From Rebecca billardiae RCC1528 (taxonomy: Eukaryota > Haptophyta), in the NCBI GenBank assembly GCA_965240325.2, contig OZ251230.1:558001-622000 (forward strand): a DNA stretch of 64,000 nucleotides, in the 5' to 3' direction. Shown here one piece after another: positions 44,185 through 55,265 of this stretch. Under the pieces are notes generated by a model. The model was not told the origin of the DNA. It did no database searches and saw nothing but the letters and a program-made list of their open reading frames with translations. How positions within the stretch are numbered: the stretch's first letter is position 1; each line of letters opens with the position of its first letter. Made by a program: the position numbers and the translations under genes.

Positions 44185-44436
44185 GTTCCACCGCGAGCGC
44201 CCAACGAGCTGAATTGAGCGGCCTCTAATTACGACGAGATATACCGCCTTTGATGGGCTGGATCCTGCTCGGGTGAAACTAGTCGGTGGGGTATGTCGTT
44301 TCACTTCAGGCCTATTCATCATCACAGTCATTCATTGTCTCGATCGGCCCAACCAAAGTCTGGCCGCGTAACGGGATTCGCGCGGATTCACGTGCTTCCA
44401 GACGCCCTGCGCACCCTTCCGACTTCCCATCATCAC
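44185..44436. promoter_or_regulatory. Bidirectional promoter region (F-box / EF-hand-like pair)
   Basis: 252 bp between divergent starts. No clear TATA or CCAAT element in standard orientation. Both genes have upstream in-frame ATGs here, so the real gap could be shorter. Confidence 0.35.
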
Positions 44437-44745
44437 ATGCCCGGCATGATGGGCGGCAACGAGGACGCACTGGCCGAAGTGATGGGCGCAATCAAGCGGT
44501 ATCAGCAGACGCACGGCGTCGACTTGGAGCTCGTCTTCAAGGACGCTGGCGGGAACCGCGCCGGCGTGATCACAAAGCCGAAGTTCTTCTCGGCGCTGAG
44601 TGTCGGGTTCCACAAGCTGCAGCTGACACCTGACATCATGGCCACCGTGGCGCGGGCCTACGGCACAGGCCCAGAGGATGTGCGGATGGGGGGCTTCCTC
44701 GAGGTCCGCTGGCGCGACTTTGTGACCGATGTGCTTGCCGCCTGA
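44437..44745 (+). CDS. Small EF-hand-like protein
   Basis: 102 residues from ATG 44437 to TGA 44745. The pattern LVFKDAGGNRAGVITKPKFF then LQLTPDIMATVARAYGTG and GGFLEVRWRDFVTDV looks like a pair of EF-hand helices whose loops have lost most Ca2+-coordinating acidic residues. An upstream in-frame ATG at 44293 would add 48 residues with no domain. The role is unknown; a calmodulin-like adaptor is possible. Confidence 0.65.
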   Translation: MPGMMGGNEDALAEVMGAIKRYQQTHGVDLELVFKDAGGNRAGVITKPKFFSALSVGFHKLQLTPDIMATVARAYGTGPEDVRMGGFLEVRWRDFVTDVLAA

Positions 44746-45535
44746 CAGCCCACCTAGCCCGTTTGCGCACTGCCTGGCGCTAGGTCACTTGCATGGGGCA
44801 GCTCTGGGAGCGGACTGGCTGCAGCGACCGTGCAAAGTTGTGCGCCTGCGCGCTGCACATCTCCAGGCGCTCGTGCCGCAACCAGCTCTCCAGCGGCCTC
44901 TGGTTGGCAGTGCTGCTTGCGGCTGTCGGAGAGGATTCAGTTGCTGGCGGCCTGAAGCCTAGACTCCCATCAAGCTGATTGCCACCAGCCGTGGGACGGG
45001 CTCCGATGGCGCTCCGCCGCTCCGACAATAGCGGACAATCCGAGGCTGCCGATCGACCGAGTGCGCGGTTGGCGCCCGGCTTTCGCGGACCCTATCTAGC
45101 AACGGTCACAGTACGTGGCATCTTGGGCTTGATGGACGGTCCGCCCGGCGACTCCAAATACTACTAGCAGTCAGCACATTGTAAAAGTTCACTATGCTTA
45201 ACTACGACTGACTAACTAGCCTACTTAGTCTTACTGACGGTTTAGAAGCCAGTGACCGCTAGTACTCACCGGCGGGGCGGCGGCGGGCTGCTTTGCTTCC
45301 GGGGACGGGGAGTGCTCAGTTGGACTACTCAGTCTACTGGCACTCGGCCACGGTACCGTGGCGCTAAGCGTAAAGCGGCTGATGAGTTACGTGGCCTCAG
45401 ATGACTGATACCGCCGCGTCATCACTCTGACTGCTCGCTCAGTCTGCGAGTAAGTGGCAAGTATTCACTAATGAGTCACTATATCAGTCTCGGCGTAGCC
45501 TCTGATACGGCTTCAGAGAGAGAGAGAGTAGAGCC

Positions 45536-45567
<32 letters not shown>

Positions 45568-45855
45568 GAGACGAGAGAGAGAGAGAGAGAGAGAGACTAG
45601 ACCGTAGTATCTGATTGAGCCAGATCGAGCCAGCAGTGAATTTCACGCCTCGGAACTGCCGCGCACAACTCGGTAGTGGCAACGCGCGTGCACGTTCAAT
45701 TAATCTTAGTCATCGTCATCAACTGTCCTGCCTCATGGCCGGGGCCAGCGCACCCAGTGCCGAATGCCGGCCCTCAGCCCTGTGGCCGTGCCAGGCATGC
45801 TGATGCAGAGGGCAGCGCTGTACTCAAGCGTGTCGCGCCCACTCATCCTTCCAGC
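44746..45855. other. Spacer with (GA)n microsatellite
   Basis: 1.1 kb between the ends of two convergent genes. No gene is supported; the short open frames lack domains. It contains the GA-rich microsatellite listed separately. Confidence 0.55.
45514..45597. repeat. Interrupted (GA)n microsatellite
   Basis: About 84 bases of GA units interrupted by TA, GCC and C. Confidence 0.93.
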
Positions 45856-47933
45856 CTAGCGCAGCTTGAGGTCCTGGGCGAGCATGTGCTGGGCGATCGG
45901 GTGGTAGTTGGCGCGCCAGGCCTGGAAGGTTTGCAGCGCCGCCTCGCGCGTCTCCTCGCGCGAGAAGAGCGCGCGGTACAGGGGCCGCACGTACTTCATC
46001 CGCCCGTTCGAGCGCAGGAACTTGAGCGTGTCCTCGCGCACGAAGGCCGCGCCGCACGCGATGCACAGGCGGTAGTACCGGAACGCCTCCTCGCAGTTCA
46101 CGCGCCCGCCCGCGCTGCCACCCGCAAAGCCGTACAGCTCGCCCAGCCGGCGCAGGGCGCTCTCGTCACAGAGCGCGGCGGGCGCGCCCGCCGGCGCCGC
46201 CGCGTCCTCGTGCAGCGCGTCGAGCAGCAGGCAGCGCTGCAGCGAGCTCCAGCCGTGCACGTCGGATGCGGCGCACGCGGCCGTGTCGCCCGCCGCCCAG
46301 CGCCGCGCCAGCGCGGTGCACGCGTCGGTGAGCGACGCGTCGAACGCGCGCGTGACGGCGGGCATGCCCGGCGCCTTGAACCAGCCCGACCAGTCGACGC
46401 GCGACGCGTCCACGCCGCCCTCGGCGCACCAGTCGAGGAAGCACGCGCGGAACTGGTCGGAGGTGACGGTCTGGCGCTTGAAGCGCTGCACGTACGCCTG
46501 GAAGAAGGAGAGGAACTTCGCGTCGCCCCCCGCCACGTCGGCGAGGTGGCAGAGCAGGTTGAACCCCTTCTCGTACGGCACGCGGCTGAACGCGTCGTCC
46601 GGGTCCATGTCGGCGCTCAGGTCGGGCACGAGGCAGGTGAGCGGGCTGTCCGCGCCCAGGTGGCCGACGACGTCCTCCCGCAGCGCCTGGAGTATAGGGG
46701 AAGCGAGGGGGAGACGGGGGGGATGAGTTCGCCGAAGGCCAGCTGAGCGCACGCGCCGCGCTCGGGCCGAGCTCGGCCGGGGCGTCCCACGCACGGTCCA
46801 ACCTACCTCTTCGCGGACACAGCGGCACTCCGCGGGCGGGGGCACTGCAAGCAAGGGGCGGGTGCGCGCACCTTGAGGCCCGAGAGCGCGTGCAGGTCGA
46901 GGATCTTGGGATCGCCCGCGGCGCGTGCGAGGATGTTCCGCTCGAGCCACACCGTCCACCCCTCGTTCAGCCAGAAGTGCTCCCACGTCTTGTTCGTGAT
47001 CAGGTTGCCCGTCCACGAGTGCGCGATCTCGTGTGCAATCACGCCGACGAGCGAGCGGTCGCCCGCGAGGAGCGTCGGCGTGCAGAAGGTGAGGCACGGG
47101 TTCTCCATGCCGCCGTACGGGAAGGACGGGGGGAGGCAGAGCACGTCGTAGATACCCCACGCGTACGGCTCCCCCGAGATCGCCTCCGCGTGCTGCAGGA
47201 AGCCCTCGGTGTCCTGCCCAAACTCAGACGCCACCGCCTCGATCATCGACGGCTCAGACCACGCCGTGGAGCGCGGGCCGATCGGGCGGCCCTCGAGCTC
47301 GCCCACGGCGATGGCGAGCAGGTACGAGGGGATCGACACCGGCTGCTCGAAGCGGAACTCGTGCAGGCCCGCCTCACCGCCCTTGGTCGCGCCGTCGCCG
47401 GCGCGCCGAGCGCTCATGAGCGCGGTCGCCCAGCTCGGCACTCGGAGCGCGGCGTCGTACGTGAACTTGGCGGAGGGGCTGTCGTGGCACGGGACGAGCG
47501 CGCGCGCGTGGATCGCCTGGCACTGCGTGAACATGTACGGGTGCTTCTTCCCCGCCGTCTGCTCGGGCGGCAGCCACTGCACCGCAGTGCTCGCCGACGT
47601 GGCCACGTACTCGATGGCGAGCTCAAACGTGGTGCCGTGCGTGGCCTTTGCGGCGGGGATCGGCACGCTCAGCGCCGTGCCGAGCACATCACTCTCTGCA
47701 ACCGTTGCCGGCTCGACCGCCTCGCCGTCGATCGCGATGCCTCCAATCTCGAGCCGCTTGACGTCGAGCACGACTGCGCGAGCGCCGCCTTTGGCGACGA
47801 CGCGCACGCGCCACTTGGCGACGCCGCCCAGGGACGAGTTGGCGAAGTTCACCTCCAGAGCGAGTGACAGATGCTCGAGCGCGACCTCCTCATAGTTTGC
47901 AGCCGACGAGTGGTCCACTGTGGACGCCGCCAT
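45856..47933 (-). CDS. Leukotriene A4 hydrolase-like M1 aminopeptidase
   Basis: Predicted 630 residues, ATG 47933 to TAG 45858-45856, with one intron at 46687-46871 (GTGCGC...CCAG). This matches the ~610 residues usual for the family. Domains: N-terminal beta-sandwich (~1-200, with TQCQAIHARALVPCHDSPS), the catalytic M1 domain with exopeptidase motif GGMEN, zinc site HEIAHSW plus the glutamate in NEGW, and the tyrosine region RVPYEKGFNLL. The helical C-terminal domain that distinguishes the LTA4H subgroup is present (FQAWRANYHPIAQHMLAQDL). These enzymes trim N-terminal residues and in animals also hydrolyse leukotriene A4; the second activity should not be assumed here. It is probably cytosolic, with no targeting signal. 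Confidence 0.92.
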
Positions 47934-48270
47934 GCTGCTTTCGGCGCGTGCTGGGTCTTGCCGACGACGACCCGCGCGCTGGTCGTCACTGGGCAGCCGC
48001 CGTGCGCCCAACCGGCCCGAGTCCGGACTCACATTCTATGATTTAACGACACAGGTAGGACGGCGCAGGTCTCCTGATTCGTCGTCGGCAGTGCCCGATC
48101 GTCGACACGAAGTCGGCGCTGGTGGCAGAGCATAGCCTGAACCGCGATCGAATGGCTTGAGCGCGGCCTTGAGCTGCTGGAGCGCGATCCACCTGCGCTG
48201 CGCGGCTCGCATGGACCTGCTGTGCCCCGAGCGAGGGCGAGGGTGCAGGTCCGGATGTCAGACGGCCGTC
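47934..48270. other. Promoter region of the LTA4H-like gene
   Basis: 337 bp with no gene. At 48032-48059 it holds CATTCTATGATTTAA and GACACAGG, a short sequence repeated at 51598-51625. Confidence 0.5.
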
Positions 48271-49056
48271 TCAGCCGCTGGGCCCTGGCGGGTGATCCGG
48301 CGGTGATGTAGTCGTCCCCGTGTGCCCTGCGCGGCCGCGTGCGCGCTTGCCGCTCTGCTCAGCTGGCTTGCTGGCGGCGGCTGGCGCTGCTGCGGCGTGC
48401 AGGGTACGCTTTGCCCCCGACTGCTGCGCATCCTCGTCGTCCGAGTCGTCGTCCATGGACGAGTCTCGGTCCGCGTGGGGGACAGCAGCTGGAGCAGGCG
48501 CAGGTGCTGCGGGCAGAGAGGCCGCCAGCCGCGCCGCCTTGCGCTCCTGGCGTTTCTCGACGGCGCGCCGCGACGAGGTGCGGCGGCTCGATGGAGATCG
48601 AATCCGCCTGCCTTGCGCGTCACGCCGAGGCCCGCGCTTCCCGCGCCGAGGCTTCTTCTTCCGCTTCTGAGAGTGCTGCTGCTCGCCGTTTGCAGCCTGC
48701 ACTCCAGTACCCGAGCCCTGCGCGGCGAGCGCGCGCGCCGGCGGAGCCGACTTGCGCGCTCGGCGCGGGGCGGGATGCAGGGGAGCTTTAGAAGGCGCGC
48801 CACCACCTCCCTCGCGCCGCTGGCTGCCACCAGCGGGGGTTCCCTGTGGAGAAGCATCAGGCCCTTGTGCATCAGGCGGACGCACAGACACCGTCAGACG
48901 GACACTCCCATCTGGCAGGAGGGAGATGTGCACCGCGCGCGGGAGGCCGTCGGCGGCGGTGAGCCTTGCTGCGTCACGCCAAAGGCGGACGTAGAGGCGC
49001 ACCCAACGATCCGACAGCCCCTCGGGCAGCAGCGCAGTCACGTCGAGGTCGTCCAT
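48271..49056 (-). CDS. Hypothetical basic, low-complexity protein
   Basis: 261 residues, ATG 49056 to TGA 48273-48271. The first ~60 residues look folded (MDDLDVTALLPEGLSDRWVR LYVRLW..., HISLLPDGSVRLTVSVRPP). The rest is disordered and basic, with strong nuclear localisation signals (KRKKKPRRGKRGPRR; SSRRTSSRRAVEKRQERKA), an acidic patch (DDDSDDEDAQQ) and a second basic cluster (GKRARGRAG). A nuclear or nucleolar protein is likely; no family is recognised. It is divergent from the next gene, 126 bp apart. Confidence 0.6.
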   Translation of the reverse strand: MDDLDVTALLPEGLSDRWVRLYVRLWRDAARLTAADGLPRAVHISLLPDGSVRLTVSVRPPDAQGPDASPQGTPAGGSQRREGGGGAPSKAPLHPAPRRARKSAPPARALAAQGSGTGVQAANGEQQHSQKRKKKPRRGKRGPRRDAQGRRIRSPSSRRTSSRRAVEKRQERKAARLAASLPAAPAPAPAAVPHADRDSSMDDDSDDEDAQQSGAKRTLHAAAAPAAASKPAEQSGKRARGRAGHTGTTTSPPDHPPGPSG

Positions 49057-49182
49057 GCGAGCGTCGCCATGTACACGTGGACAGGGTATTCACACTGGCC
49101 AGGCGGTAAGAAAATGATTGGCGGAAATCCGGAATCCTCATCAGATCCCACCCGTTGGAAACGATGGCGGTGAAGGATCCTC

Positions 49183-50364
49183 ATGCAACACGGGCGGCGT
49201 GAAGCACGGGGCGTTGCACTCCTCGTGCTCGCCGCTGCCGCCCCGCGTCCAGTGGCGCTCAGCCCGTCTGTCTCTGACGACGTGGTGGCGTGCGCGTGCT
49301 TCTCCGTCTGCGGGATGTCGTCCGTCGACAATGGCACCGACGCGTGCTTTGACGCGACGCGGCTGTGCGAGCCGACCATCCCGCGCTTCACGCCGGCGCA
49401 TGGGCGGTATTCGCTCGCCGTCCTGGCACACAACACCGTCTACCGCGTCTCGGATATCCTCCGCCAGCGCGGCTCCCGTTGGCGCCTCGACGCCATCACG
49501 GTACTGTGCGAGCCGCGCTACCGATCGACGGCGCTGCGAGGCGCGCTGGTCGCGACCTCCAAACTCGACAGCCGACCGATGAGCCGCGTGCGCGATGACG
49601 TCCTCGAGGCGAAGCTGCGTCGGCGCTCGGAGTCGTCGATCAACCGCACCGAGCGCGTAGGCTACGCCAAGCTGCGCGATGAGGACGGCCCGAACGGCGT
49701 GTACCTCGGCCTCCCTGGCGATTCGATCCGTGCGTTCGCGAGCGAGCTCGGCGCGCTGCGCCGAGCGGGCGAGTGCCCCGCGGCCGGCGACGAGACGCTG
49801 GTCGTCGTGGTGCGCGCGGGCGACGCCCAGGAGAACGTCACGGCGCTGATCGAGCGCGTGGACGCCCACCTCTCCACGCTCCGCGCCGCCGGCGCTGCCG
49901 TCAAGCAGCTGCTCGTGTCCGCGGTCGCCATGTACGCCAACAACCCGCTGCAAGGCTTCCCGCACGTGCGCAAGCGCACGGCGTACAGGCACAGAGACTC
50001 GGGGGATCTGGCCTCCGCGAAGGCGGTAGACGAGGTGCTCGAGTACGCGCGGGAGCGCGGGCTGAAAGGGGGCGTGCGCTCCGTGCCAGACGCGGATGCC
50101 GACCTGTGCTTCTACGCGCACTCGTCGCACCTGGTCGCGGGCGCTCGCCACGGCTTTGCAGACTTTGTGCGCGCACTCCGCGCGCTGCTGCACGGCGCGC
50201 CTGCGGCCGACGAGGTGGCGACACTGCCCATCTTGCACGTCCCGCCGGGCGAGCTGCTTCCCAAGTCCCGCAGACGTAGGGAACGCAGGGGCTCAGTCAC
50301 TCAGCGCGAGCCGAAGCTGCGTCATTTGATGACATTGATGGCATCAAAGTCATCAAACCGGTGA
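49183..50364 (+). CDS. Unidentified, probably secreted or Golgi-type protein
   Basis: 393 residues, ATG 49183 to TGA 50364. A basic start followed by [18 protein letters not shown] looks like a signal peptide or membrane anchor. Five of the six cysteines of the N-terminal third lie close together ([10 protein letters not shown]...[10 protein letters not shown]). The core contains [40 protein letters not shown] and [20 protein letters not shown]. The order 'hydrophobic strand - spacer - D-L-x-x-x-A-H-S-x-H-x-V-x-G-x-x-G-F' recalls nucleotide-sugar-dependent glycosyltransferases, but I cannot assign it to a family. Confidence 0.65.
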   Translation: MQHGRREARGVALLVLAAAAPRPVALSPSVSDDVVACACFSVCGMSSVDNGTDACFDATRLCEPTIPRFTPAHGRYSLAVLAHNTVYRVSDILRQRGSRWRLDAITVLCEPRYRSTALRGALVATSKLDSRPMSRVRDDVLEAKLRRRSESSINRTERVGYAKLRDEDGPNGVYLGLPGDSIRAFASELGALRRAGECPAAGDETLVVVVRAGDAQENVTALIERVDAHLSTLRAAGAAVKQLLVSAVAMYANNPLQGFPHVRKRTAYRHRDSGDLASAKAVDEVLEYARERGLKGGVRSVPDADADLCFYAHSSHLVAGARHGFADFVRALRALLHGAPAADEVATLPILHVPPGELLPKSRRRRERRGSVTQREPKLRHLMTLMASKSSNR

Positions 50365-50395
50365 GCCAGTCGACACGGGCGGTCCGTTAATAGTC

Positions 50396-50722
<327 letters not shown>

Positions 50723-50878
50723 GTACCGCGGTACAGGCTTCTGTCTCACGGAGTCCGTAGCGCTAAGCGCTGCAATGATGCGCTGCATGATGATGACCGC
50801 TTCGACGGAGCTATACTGTATATGCTGATGACTAACTGCTACACTACTCTGTAGCTTATTAGTACCGTCGATGAATAG

Positions 50879-50940
50879 TTAAGCTGCTAGCCTTATACCG
50901 TTGTAAAAGTTAAGCTGCTAGCCTTATACCGTTGTAAAGT
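50879..50940 (+). repeat. 31-bp tandem duplication
   Basis: Two adjacent copies of a unit beginning GTTAAGCTGCTAGCCTTATA and ending CCGTTGTAAA. Confidence 0.9.
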
Positions 50941-51033
50941 TGAATCCCGGACCATGATGCTGAGTTGTTGAGTGTTGACTTGTTATTGCTGCACACATGT
51001 CCGATGTCACTTGGTTCAGGCAAAGGTCACAGG

Positions 51034-51498
51034 TCAGGTGTCGACGATCCCGAGAGTTGAGCTCCGGATGGCATCGCAGTCTTCCTCGGGGTGCTCACGA
51101 CAGTACTCATCGACGCGCGCCGCAAGGGAGAGAAACCAAAGGAGAAGGACGACCACGGATATCACGTATAGAAAGCTGGACATGCTGAGGAGTACCAAAT
51201 TCGCCAATAGCTTCGAAGTGATGTCGGGTGCATCCCTCGTGGCGCAACAAACCATGATGGACGCTGCAACCACGCCCAGGATGCCGGCAAGCCCTGGCAG
51301 CACGTCCCACGCAAAGGCCATGACGCTGAGAACGCTGAAAACGAGGATCGCGACATTCAGCGAGTACGCGATGTGGTGCTCGCGCGGCACACCCTGCTGC
51401 TCGATGCACATCGTGCAGGCCCAGCGCGGACGGCAGCAATCACCAAGCCGGAGCACTGGATTCTCTTCGAGAGAATGCGAGCGGTACATATCACCCAC
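51034..51498 (-). CDS. Small membrane protein, family unknown
   Basis: 154 residues, ATG 51498 to TGA 51036-51034. A soluble N terminus has four cysteines (CCRPRWACTMC), which might bind a metal. Then come about four membrane helices: AYSLNVAILVFSVLSVMAFA, LAGILGVVAASIMVCCA, LLANLVLLSMSSFLYVISVV and VVLLLWFLSLAARV. The tail is acidic and Cys-containing (DEYCREHPEEDCDA). The open frame is clean in a region of moderate GC, which makes chance less likely. No family is recognised. Confidence 0.6.
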   Translation of the reverse strand: MGDMYRSHSLEENPVLRLGDCCRPRWACTMCIEQQGVPREHHIAYSLNVAILVFSVLSVMAFAWDVLPGLAGILGVVAASIMVCCATRDAPDITSKLLANLVLLSMSSFLYVISVVVLLLWFLSLAARVDEYCREHPEEDCDAIRSSTLGIVDT

Positions 51499-51534
51499 AT
51501 CCGGTAACGATCGAAAGTGAGCTATCTACTGAGT

Positions 51535-52083
51535 ACAGTTTACTAAGAATAAGAGACGCACACAGCTCAGGCAGGCGAGATTACAGTAGACTCTACTCAT
51601 TCTATGATTTAAAGACACAGGCAGGGTCACTCACTGCACCATTATTGTTATTGTACAAATATACCGCACTAGCTACGATACGTACAAGTTCGTATGGCGA
51701 AGCATGCCTGGCGTCGGGGATGGTAGCCGGATGGTGGTGAGTCCGCCGGAGGCGGGTCGATTTATTTCTTTTCCCAATCTCGCCTGCCTGAGCTGTGTGC
51801 GTCTCTTATTCTTGTGCTGCAAACACGTCGCAGCCGCAAGTACCCTGGTGGCACAGTGGGCTGCAACCACTCGGGCCTCCACTTGGAGGTATCCCAACTG
51901 TCGACGACGTCGCCGATCTGGTGACTGCGTAGCAGTGGGCATAACATACTACATCGTCATATTACATTGGCATTGCCGATCATGCGGCGAACAAGGAACA
52001 AGGACCGCTTGTTCTTAGTAAACTGTATCTCGCCTGCCAAGTCAGAGCTGTGTGCGTCTCTTATTATTCTTAGTAAACTGTAT
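51535..52083. repeat. Three further copies of the dispersed ~50-bp repeat
   Basis: 51535-51588 (reverse orientation), 51776-51814 (forward, truncated) and 52017-52083 (forward, with two small insertions) all contain TCTCGCCTGCC and GAGCTGTGTGCGTCTCTTAT. The first and second form inverted arms around ~190 bp, resembling a small foldback element. Confidence 0.8.
51598..51625 (+). repeat. Short repeat shared with 48032-48059
   Basis: CATTCTATGATTTAA-N-GACACAGG-N-AGG occurs at both places. It might be a fragment of a longer interspersed element. Confidence 0.6.
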
Positions 52084-52548
52084 CATTCTGACACTGACAG
52101 AGGTGCAAGGCCCGCGACATGCCCACTGGCGCAAGGTGCAGGCGGCATAGCGCGCGGCCACACTGGCCCTGCCTCGCCCGCACGCGCCTCGCGCGCTGGG
52201 CCGACCAGGTCGCGACGCACATGCGCAGTCACGGCTGAGATTGCCCCTGCTGCCGGGCGGTGCGGCGCTCGCGTGCGCGCTGGTCGCAGGCGCGGAGACG
52301 GCGACGACGAGCGAAGCGCGCGGGGCAGAGAGGAGGGCAGTGGCCTCCTACAGCAGCGCCGCCGGGCGCGCCGCCGTCGCGCGCACCTCAGCGCCCGCAG
52401 CGGCTCACGCCGTGCGCGCCACACCGCCCCTCCACGGCGGCGGCGGCGGCGAGTGCCGCTGCGCCGCGGGAAGCTTTTGGACCCAAGCTCCAGCTGCAGC
52501 CCAACTGGACGTGCTGTACCCTGACTCCCCTTGGTACACTGGGTAATC

Positions 52549-54113
52549 ACGGACGGCTCCACCTCGTGCGCGCGCGGCGCCGCCTCGCCCGCGTCGGTGC
52601 CGCACGGCGAGCCGCCCGAGAGCGTGCTGAGCGGCCAGACGCAGGCGTGCGCGCGCGGCGCGTGCGCGCGCAAAAGGTCCTGCAGCTGGCGCGCGCACTG
52701 CGCGAGCGCGGGCTTCGACGCCTGCCGATGACGCTGCGACATGCTCTTGGCGGAGCGGCCGTCGAACTGCATGAAGAGCACGGCGAGCGCGTCGTCCACC
52801 GGCAGGCACAGTTCGCTCGCGTGCTCGTCGAGCACGGCGAGCAGCCGCGCGCGGCCCTCGGCCCCGAGCGCGCGCTGCAGCGCCGCCGGCCACACGCGCG
52901 CCTCGCGCGGCGCGCCGCGTGCGCCCGGCGCGCTCGCCACCGAGTCGGTGGCGCGCGGCCGCTTGCCGGCGGCTGGGCGGCGAGGCCGCTCGACGCTCTT
53001 GGCCTGCAGACGCTCGAGCGCGTCGGCGCACTCGCCGCGCAGCAGGTTGTGCAGCGCCCAGCGATGCGAGCGGCACTGCTGGGCCTTGAAGTCGGCGAGG
53101 AGCGCGTGGCCGCCCGGCGGCGCGCCGACCACGCCCGTCTCCAACACCGCGAGGCTCTGCTCGAGCGAGAAGAGTTGCGACTGCGAGCGCGAGCTGATGA
53201 GCGCGCACACGCGCGCATGCGCCCCGGCACCGAGAACCTCCAGCAGCAACGTGGCCGGCGGCGGCGAGATGGCGCTCCCGTCAGCCTCCGTCTGCGTGGT
53301 GGATGGACCCCGCGTCGTCGAATCCGACCGCGTCAGGTGGGGCGCGCAACGGTCAGCGGCTGCGGCGCCATCGCGCGTGCTCGGGGCACGGTGCGCGTCG
53401 TTCCGCGTGGCAGCAGTCGCGCCCGAGGCGGATGGAGCAGCGCCGCCGCGTGCGCTCGAGGCGCGGTGTAAGTCCAGGCGCGTAGCGGCGGCGGGTGCGT
53501 GCTCCGCCAGCAGCGCGCGCAGGCGAGTGCGGTGCCTGTGGCACTGGTCCAGCGAGACATTGCTCAGCGCGGGATGCTGAGCGGTCGCGCCGTAGCTCAG
53601 CCCGCTCTCGAGCACGGCGAGGCTCTGCTCGGCCGAGAAGAGCGTGGACTCGGAGCGCGTCGTGATGACGCTGAGCACGTCAGCCAGCCCGTCCGCGCCC
53701 AGCACCTCGGCCAGCGATGCGCCGCCTCCGCGCACGCGCGCGCTGAGCTGGCTGCTGCCGTCCGCGTGCGCGCCGGGGCGCGCCGCCAAACTTGGCGCCA
53801 AGGGCCCGCCCTGCTCGCCAGCTCCGCACGGTCGCGCCGTGTCCGCCTCACTCGCCGCACGATCACGATGCGGCGCGCCGACGTGCGCGCACGGCACCGC
53901 GTACAGCACGTCCGCCGCCACGGGCGCTGGGCGGCCCACGCGCGAGGCGCAGCCTGCCGCAGAGCAGCAGCCCGAGGCTGCCCGCGAGGGCTGCCCGGCA
54001 GAGGTCGACGCGATGCGGTCGTGCGACGGCGGCAGCTGCGGCGGCGGCGTCGACGCGAGCTCGGCGCCGGCGATCGCACCCGGCGCGTACGCCATCGGCG
54101 TGTAGAAGAGCGC
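52549..54113 (-). pseudogene. Truncated Rep-associated N-terminal copy A
   Basis: The minus-strand frame from MAYAPGAIAGAELASTPPPQ (ATG 54095) to AHEVEPSV (52549) matches the first ~540 residues of the Rep-type protein at 57518-63997, including its first three domain copies. It then breaks off into unrelated sequence that stays open to 52083. The 5' homology starts at FYTPMAYAPG; an in-frame TAG lies shortly upstream. The part at 53244-54113 is identical, in inverted orientation, to 56647-57517. This is a fragment of a Helitron-type gene, not a functional copy. Confidence 0.7.
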
Positions 54114-54226
54114 GCTGGCTCTCGGTCGTGATTGGAGGAGCTAGCCACCTAGCCGGTGCATGTAACGAAATCCCTTTATTATCGTGAAGGATCTCCACCG
54201 TGCAGAGATGTCCAAGGCGGACTTCA

Positions 54227-55090
54227 TTAGCCCAAGACCGCCCAGTCGCTGGCGTACCTGGTTGAGTACGTTAATGAATAACTAAGCGCAAGCGCCGTCA
54301 CAGCAGCCGAGCGCGCCACGCCCGCCACTTCGGTGGCATGCGCATCCGTGTGCACGACGTCGGGGGCACAGCCGGGCGTGTAGCGCAGCTCGGGGAGCAT
54401 GTGCCGCGCGGGCTCGCTCGGCTCCTGCGCGCCGGCCAGCGCCTCGAGCAGCGCGCGCATCTGCGCAGAGCGCGCCACGGGCGCCTGCAGTGCCAGGGCC
54501 TGCGACCACTCGCGTCTCGCGCGCTGTTCGCGCCGCAGGCTTGCCGCGTCGGAGCGCTCGGCGTCGCCAAGGCCGGCGGCGGGGGCGGCGTGCTCGTTGC
54601 TGGACGGGGCGGGCGGCTCGCCCTCGGGGCTGGCCTCCTCTGCCTCGTCGAGCTCGACGTCGCCGCCGGCAGCCTCGGTGTCGAGAGCGCCGCTGCTGAC
54701 GTCGTCGGCATCGACGGGCGCTGAATCGACGTCGGCCGCGTCAGCGTCTGCGTCCGCGCGTGCAGTTTGGTCGTCCGCCGGGGCGGCGACGGCGGGTTGC
54801 GATGAGAGCGACTGATCGCTCTCGAGCGAGCTGCGCCCGTGCACGCCCTCTGCTGCCACCTCGTTCACGCGCGCACGGTGCAGCCCGACGAGCGCAGGCG
54901 CCAGCAGTGTCGGATACGCCCGCGTGAGCTCAGCGATGGCCGCCTCGGACCGGCGGCGAGGTGGACCGACGCCACGCAGAGGCACACGGGCGCGCAGGGC
55001 CGCGGCGAGGAACTCCCGTGCCTCCTGCTCGCCCACCATCGAGGCGAGTCGCGCAAATGACCCCGCACGGGCGCGCGAGGCGGCGGCCAT
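54227..55090 (-). CDS. Hypothetical acidic protein
   Basis: 287 residues, ATG 55090 to TAA 54229-54227. The N terminus is helical (FARLASMVGEQEAREFLAAA, then ELTRAYPTLLAPALVGLHRA). The middle is acidic (DADADAADVDSAPVDADDVS). The C-terminal part is helical (EWSQALALQAPVARSAQMRA). The helical N terminus is of similar length and look to the ~70-residue domains of the neighbouring Rep-type protein, but the similarity is weak. It may be a cargo or accessory gene of the Helitron-related locus, or a chance frame in GC-rich DNA. Confidence 0.4.
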   Translation of the reverse strand: MAAASRARAGSFARLASMVGEQEAREFLAAALRARVPLRGVGPPRRRSEAAIAELTRAYPTLLAPALVGLHRARVNEVAAEGVHGRSSLESDQSLSSQPAVAAPADDQTARADADADAADVDSAPVDADDVSSGALDTEAAGGDVELDEAEEASPEGEPPAPSSNEHAAPAAGLGDAERSDAASLRREQRARREWSQALALQAPVARSAQMRALLEALAGAQEPSEPARHMLPELRYTPGCAPDVVHTDAHATEVAGVARSAAVTALALSYSLTYSTRYASDWAVLG

Positions 55091-55139
55091 CGTGTAATGA
55101 TGGTGCTGCTAGCACCGCAGGTCAGCAGCATTTTCGGAA

Positions 55140-55265
55140 AAGAAAATCCCCACCCCTTGCCCACCCGCAATTCTCATCCTGGCCGATACACACCCTTACC
55201 GCTCTGCGCATGGGGAACCCATGCTCGCAGAGCGGCCGGGGCGAATCTCAGGGGCCTGAGGCGGT
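55140..55265 (+). repeat. Hairpin-bearing inverted repeat, left arm
   Basis: Contains the palindrome 55199-55235: CCGCTCTGCG and CGCAGAGCGG form the outer stem, CATGGG and CCCATG the inner stem, with loop GAA. The surrounding ~75 bp (CTGGCCGATACACAC before; GGCCGGGGC...CTCAG after) recurs inverted at 55981-56062. Confidence 0.75.

Larger units (their letters stand above)
51499..52548. other. Repeat cluster between the membrane protein gene and the Helitron-related locus
   Basis: It contains three copies of the dispersed ~50-bp repeat (51535-51588 inverted; 51776-51814; 52017-52083) and one copy of the CATTCTATGATTTAA repeat. The sequence 52084-52548 is GC-rich with open frames on both strands but without homology to the neighbouring Rep copies; the Rep-like frame of copy A breaks off at 52549. 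Confidence 0.55.
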
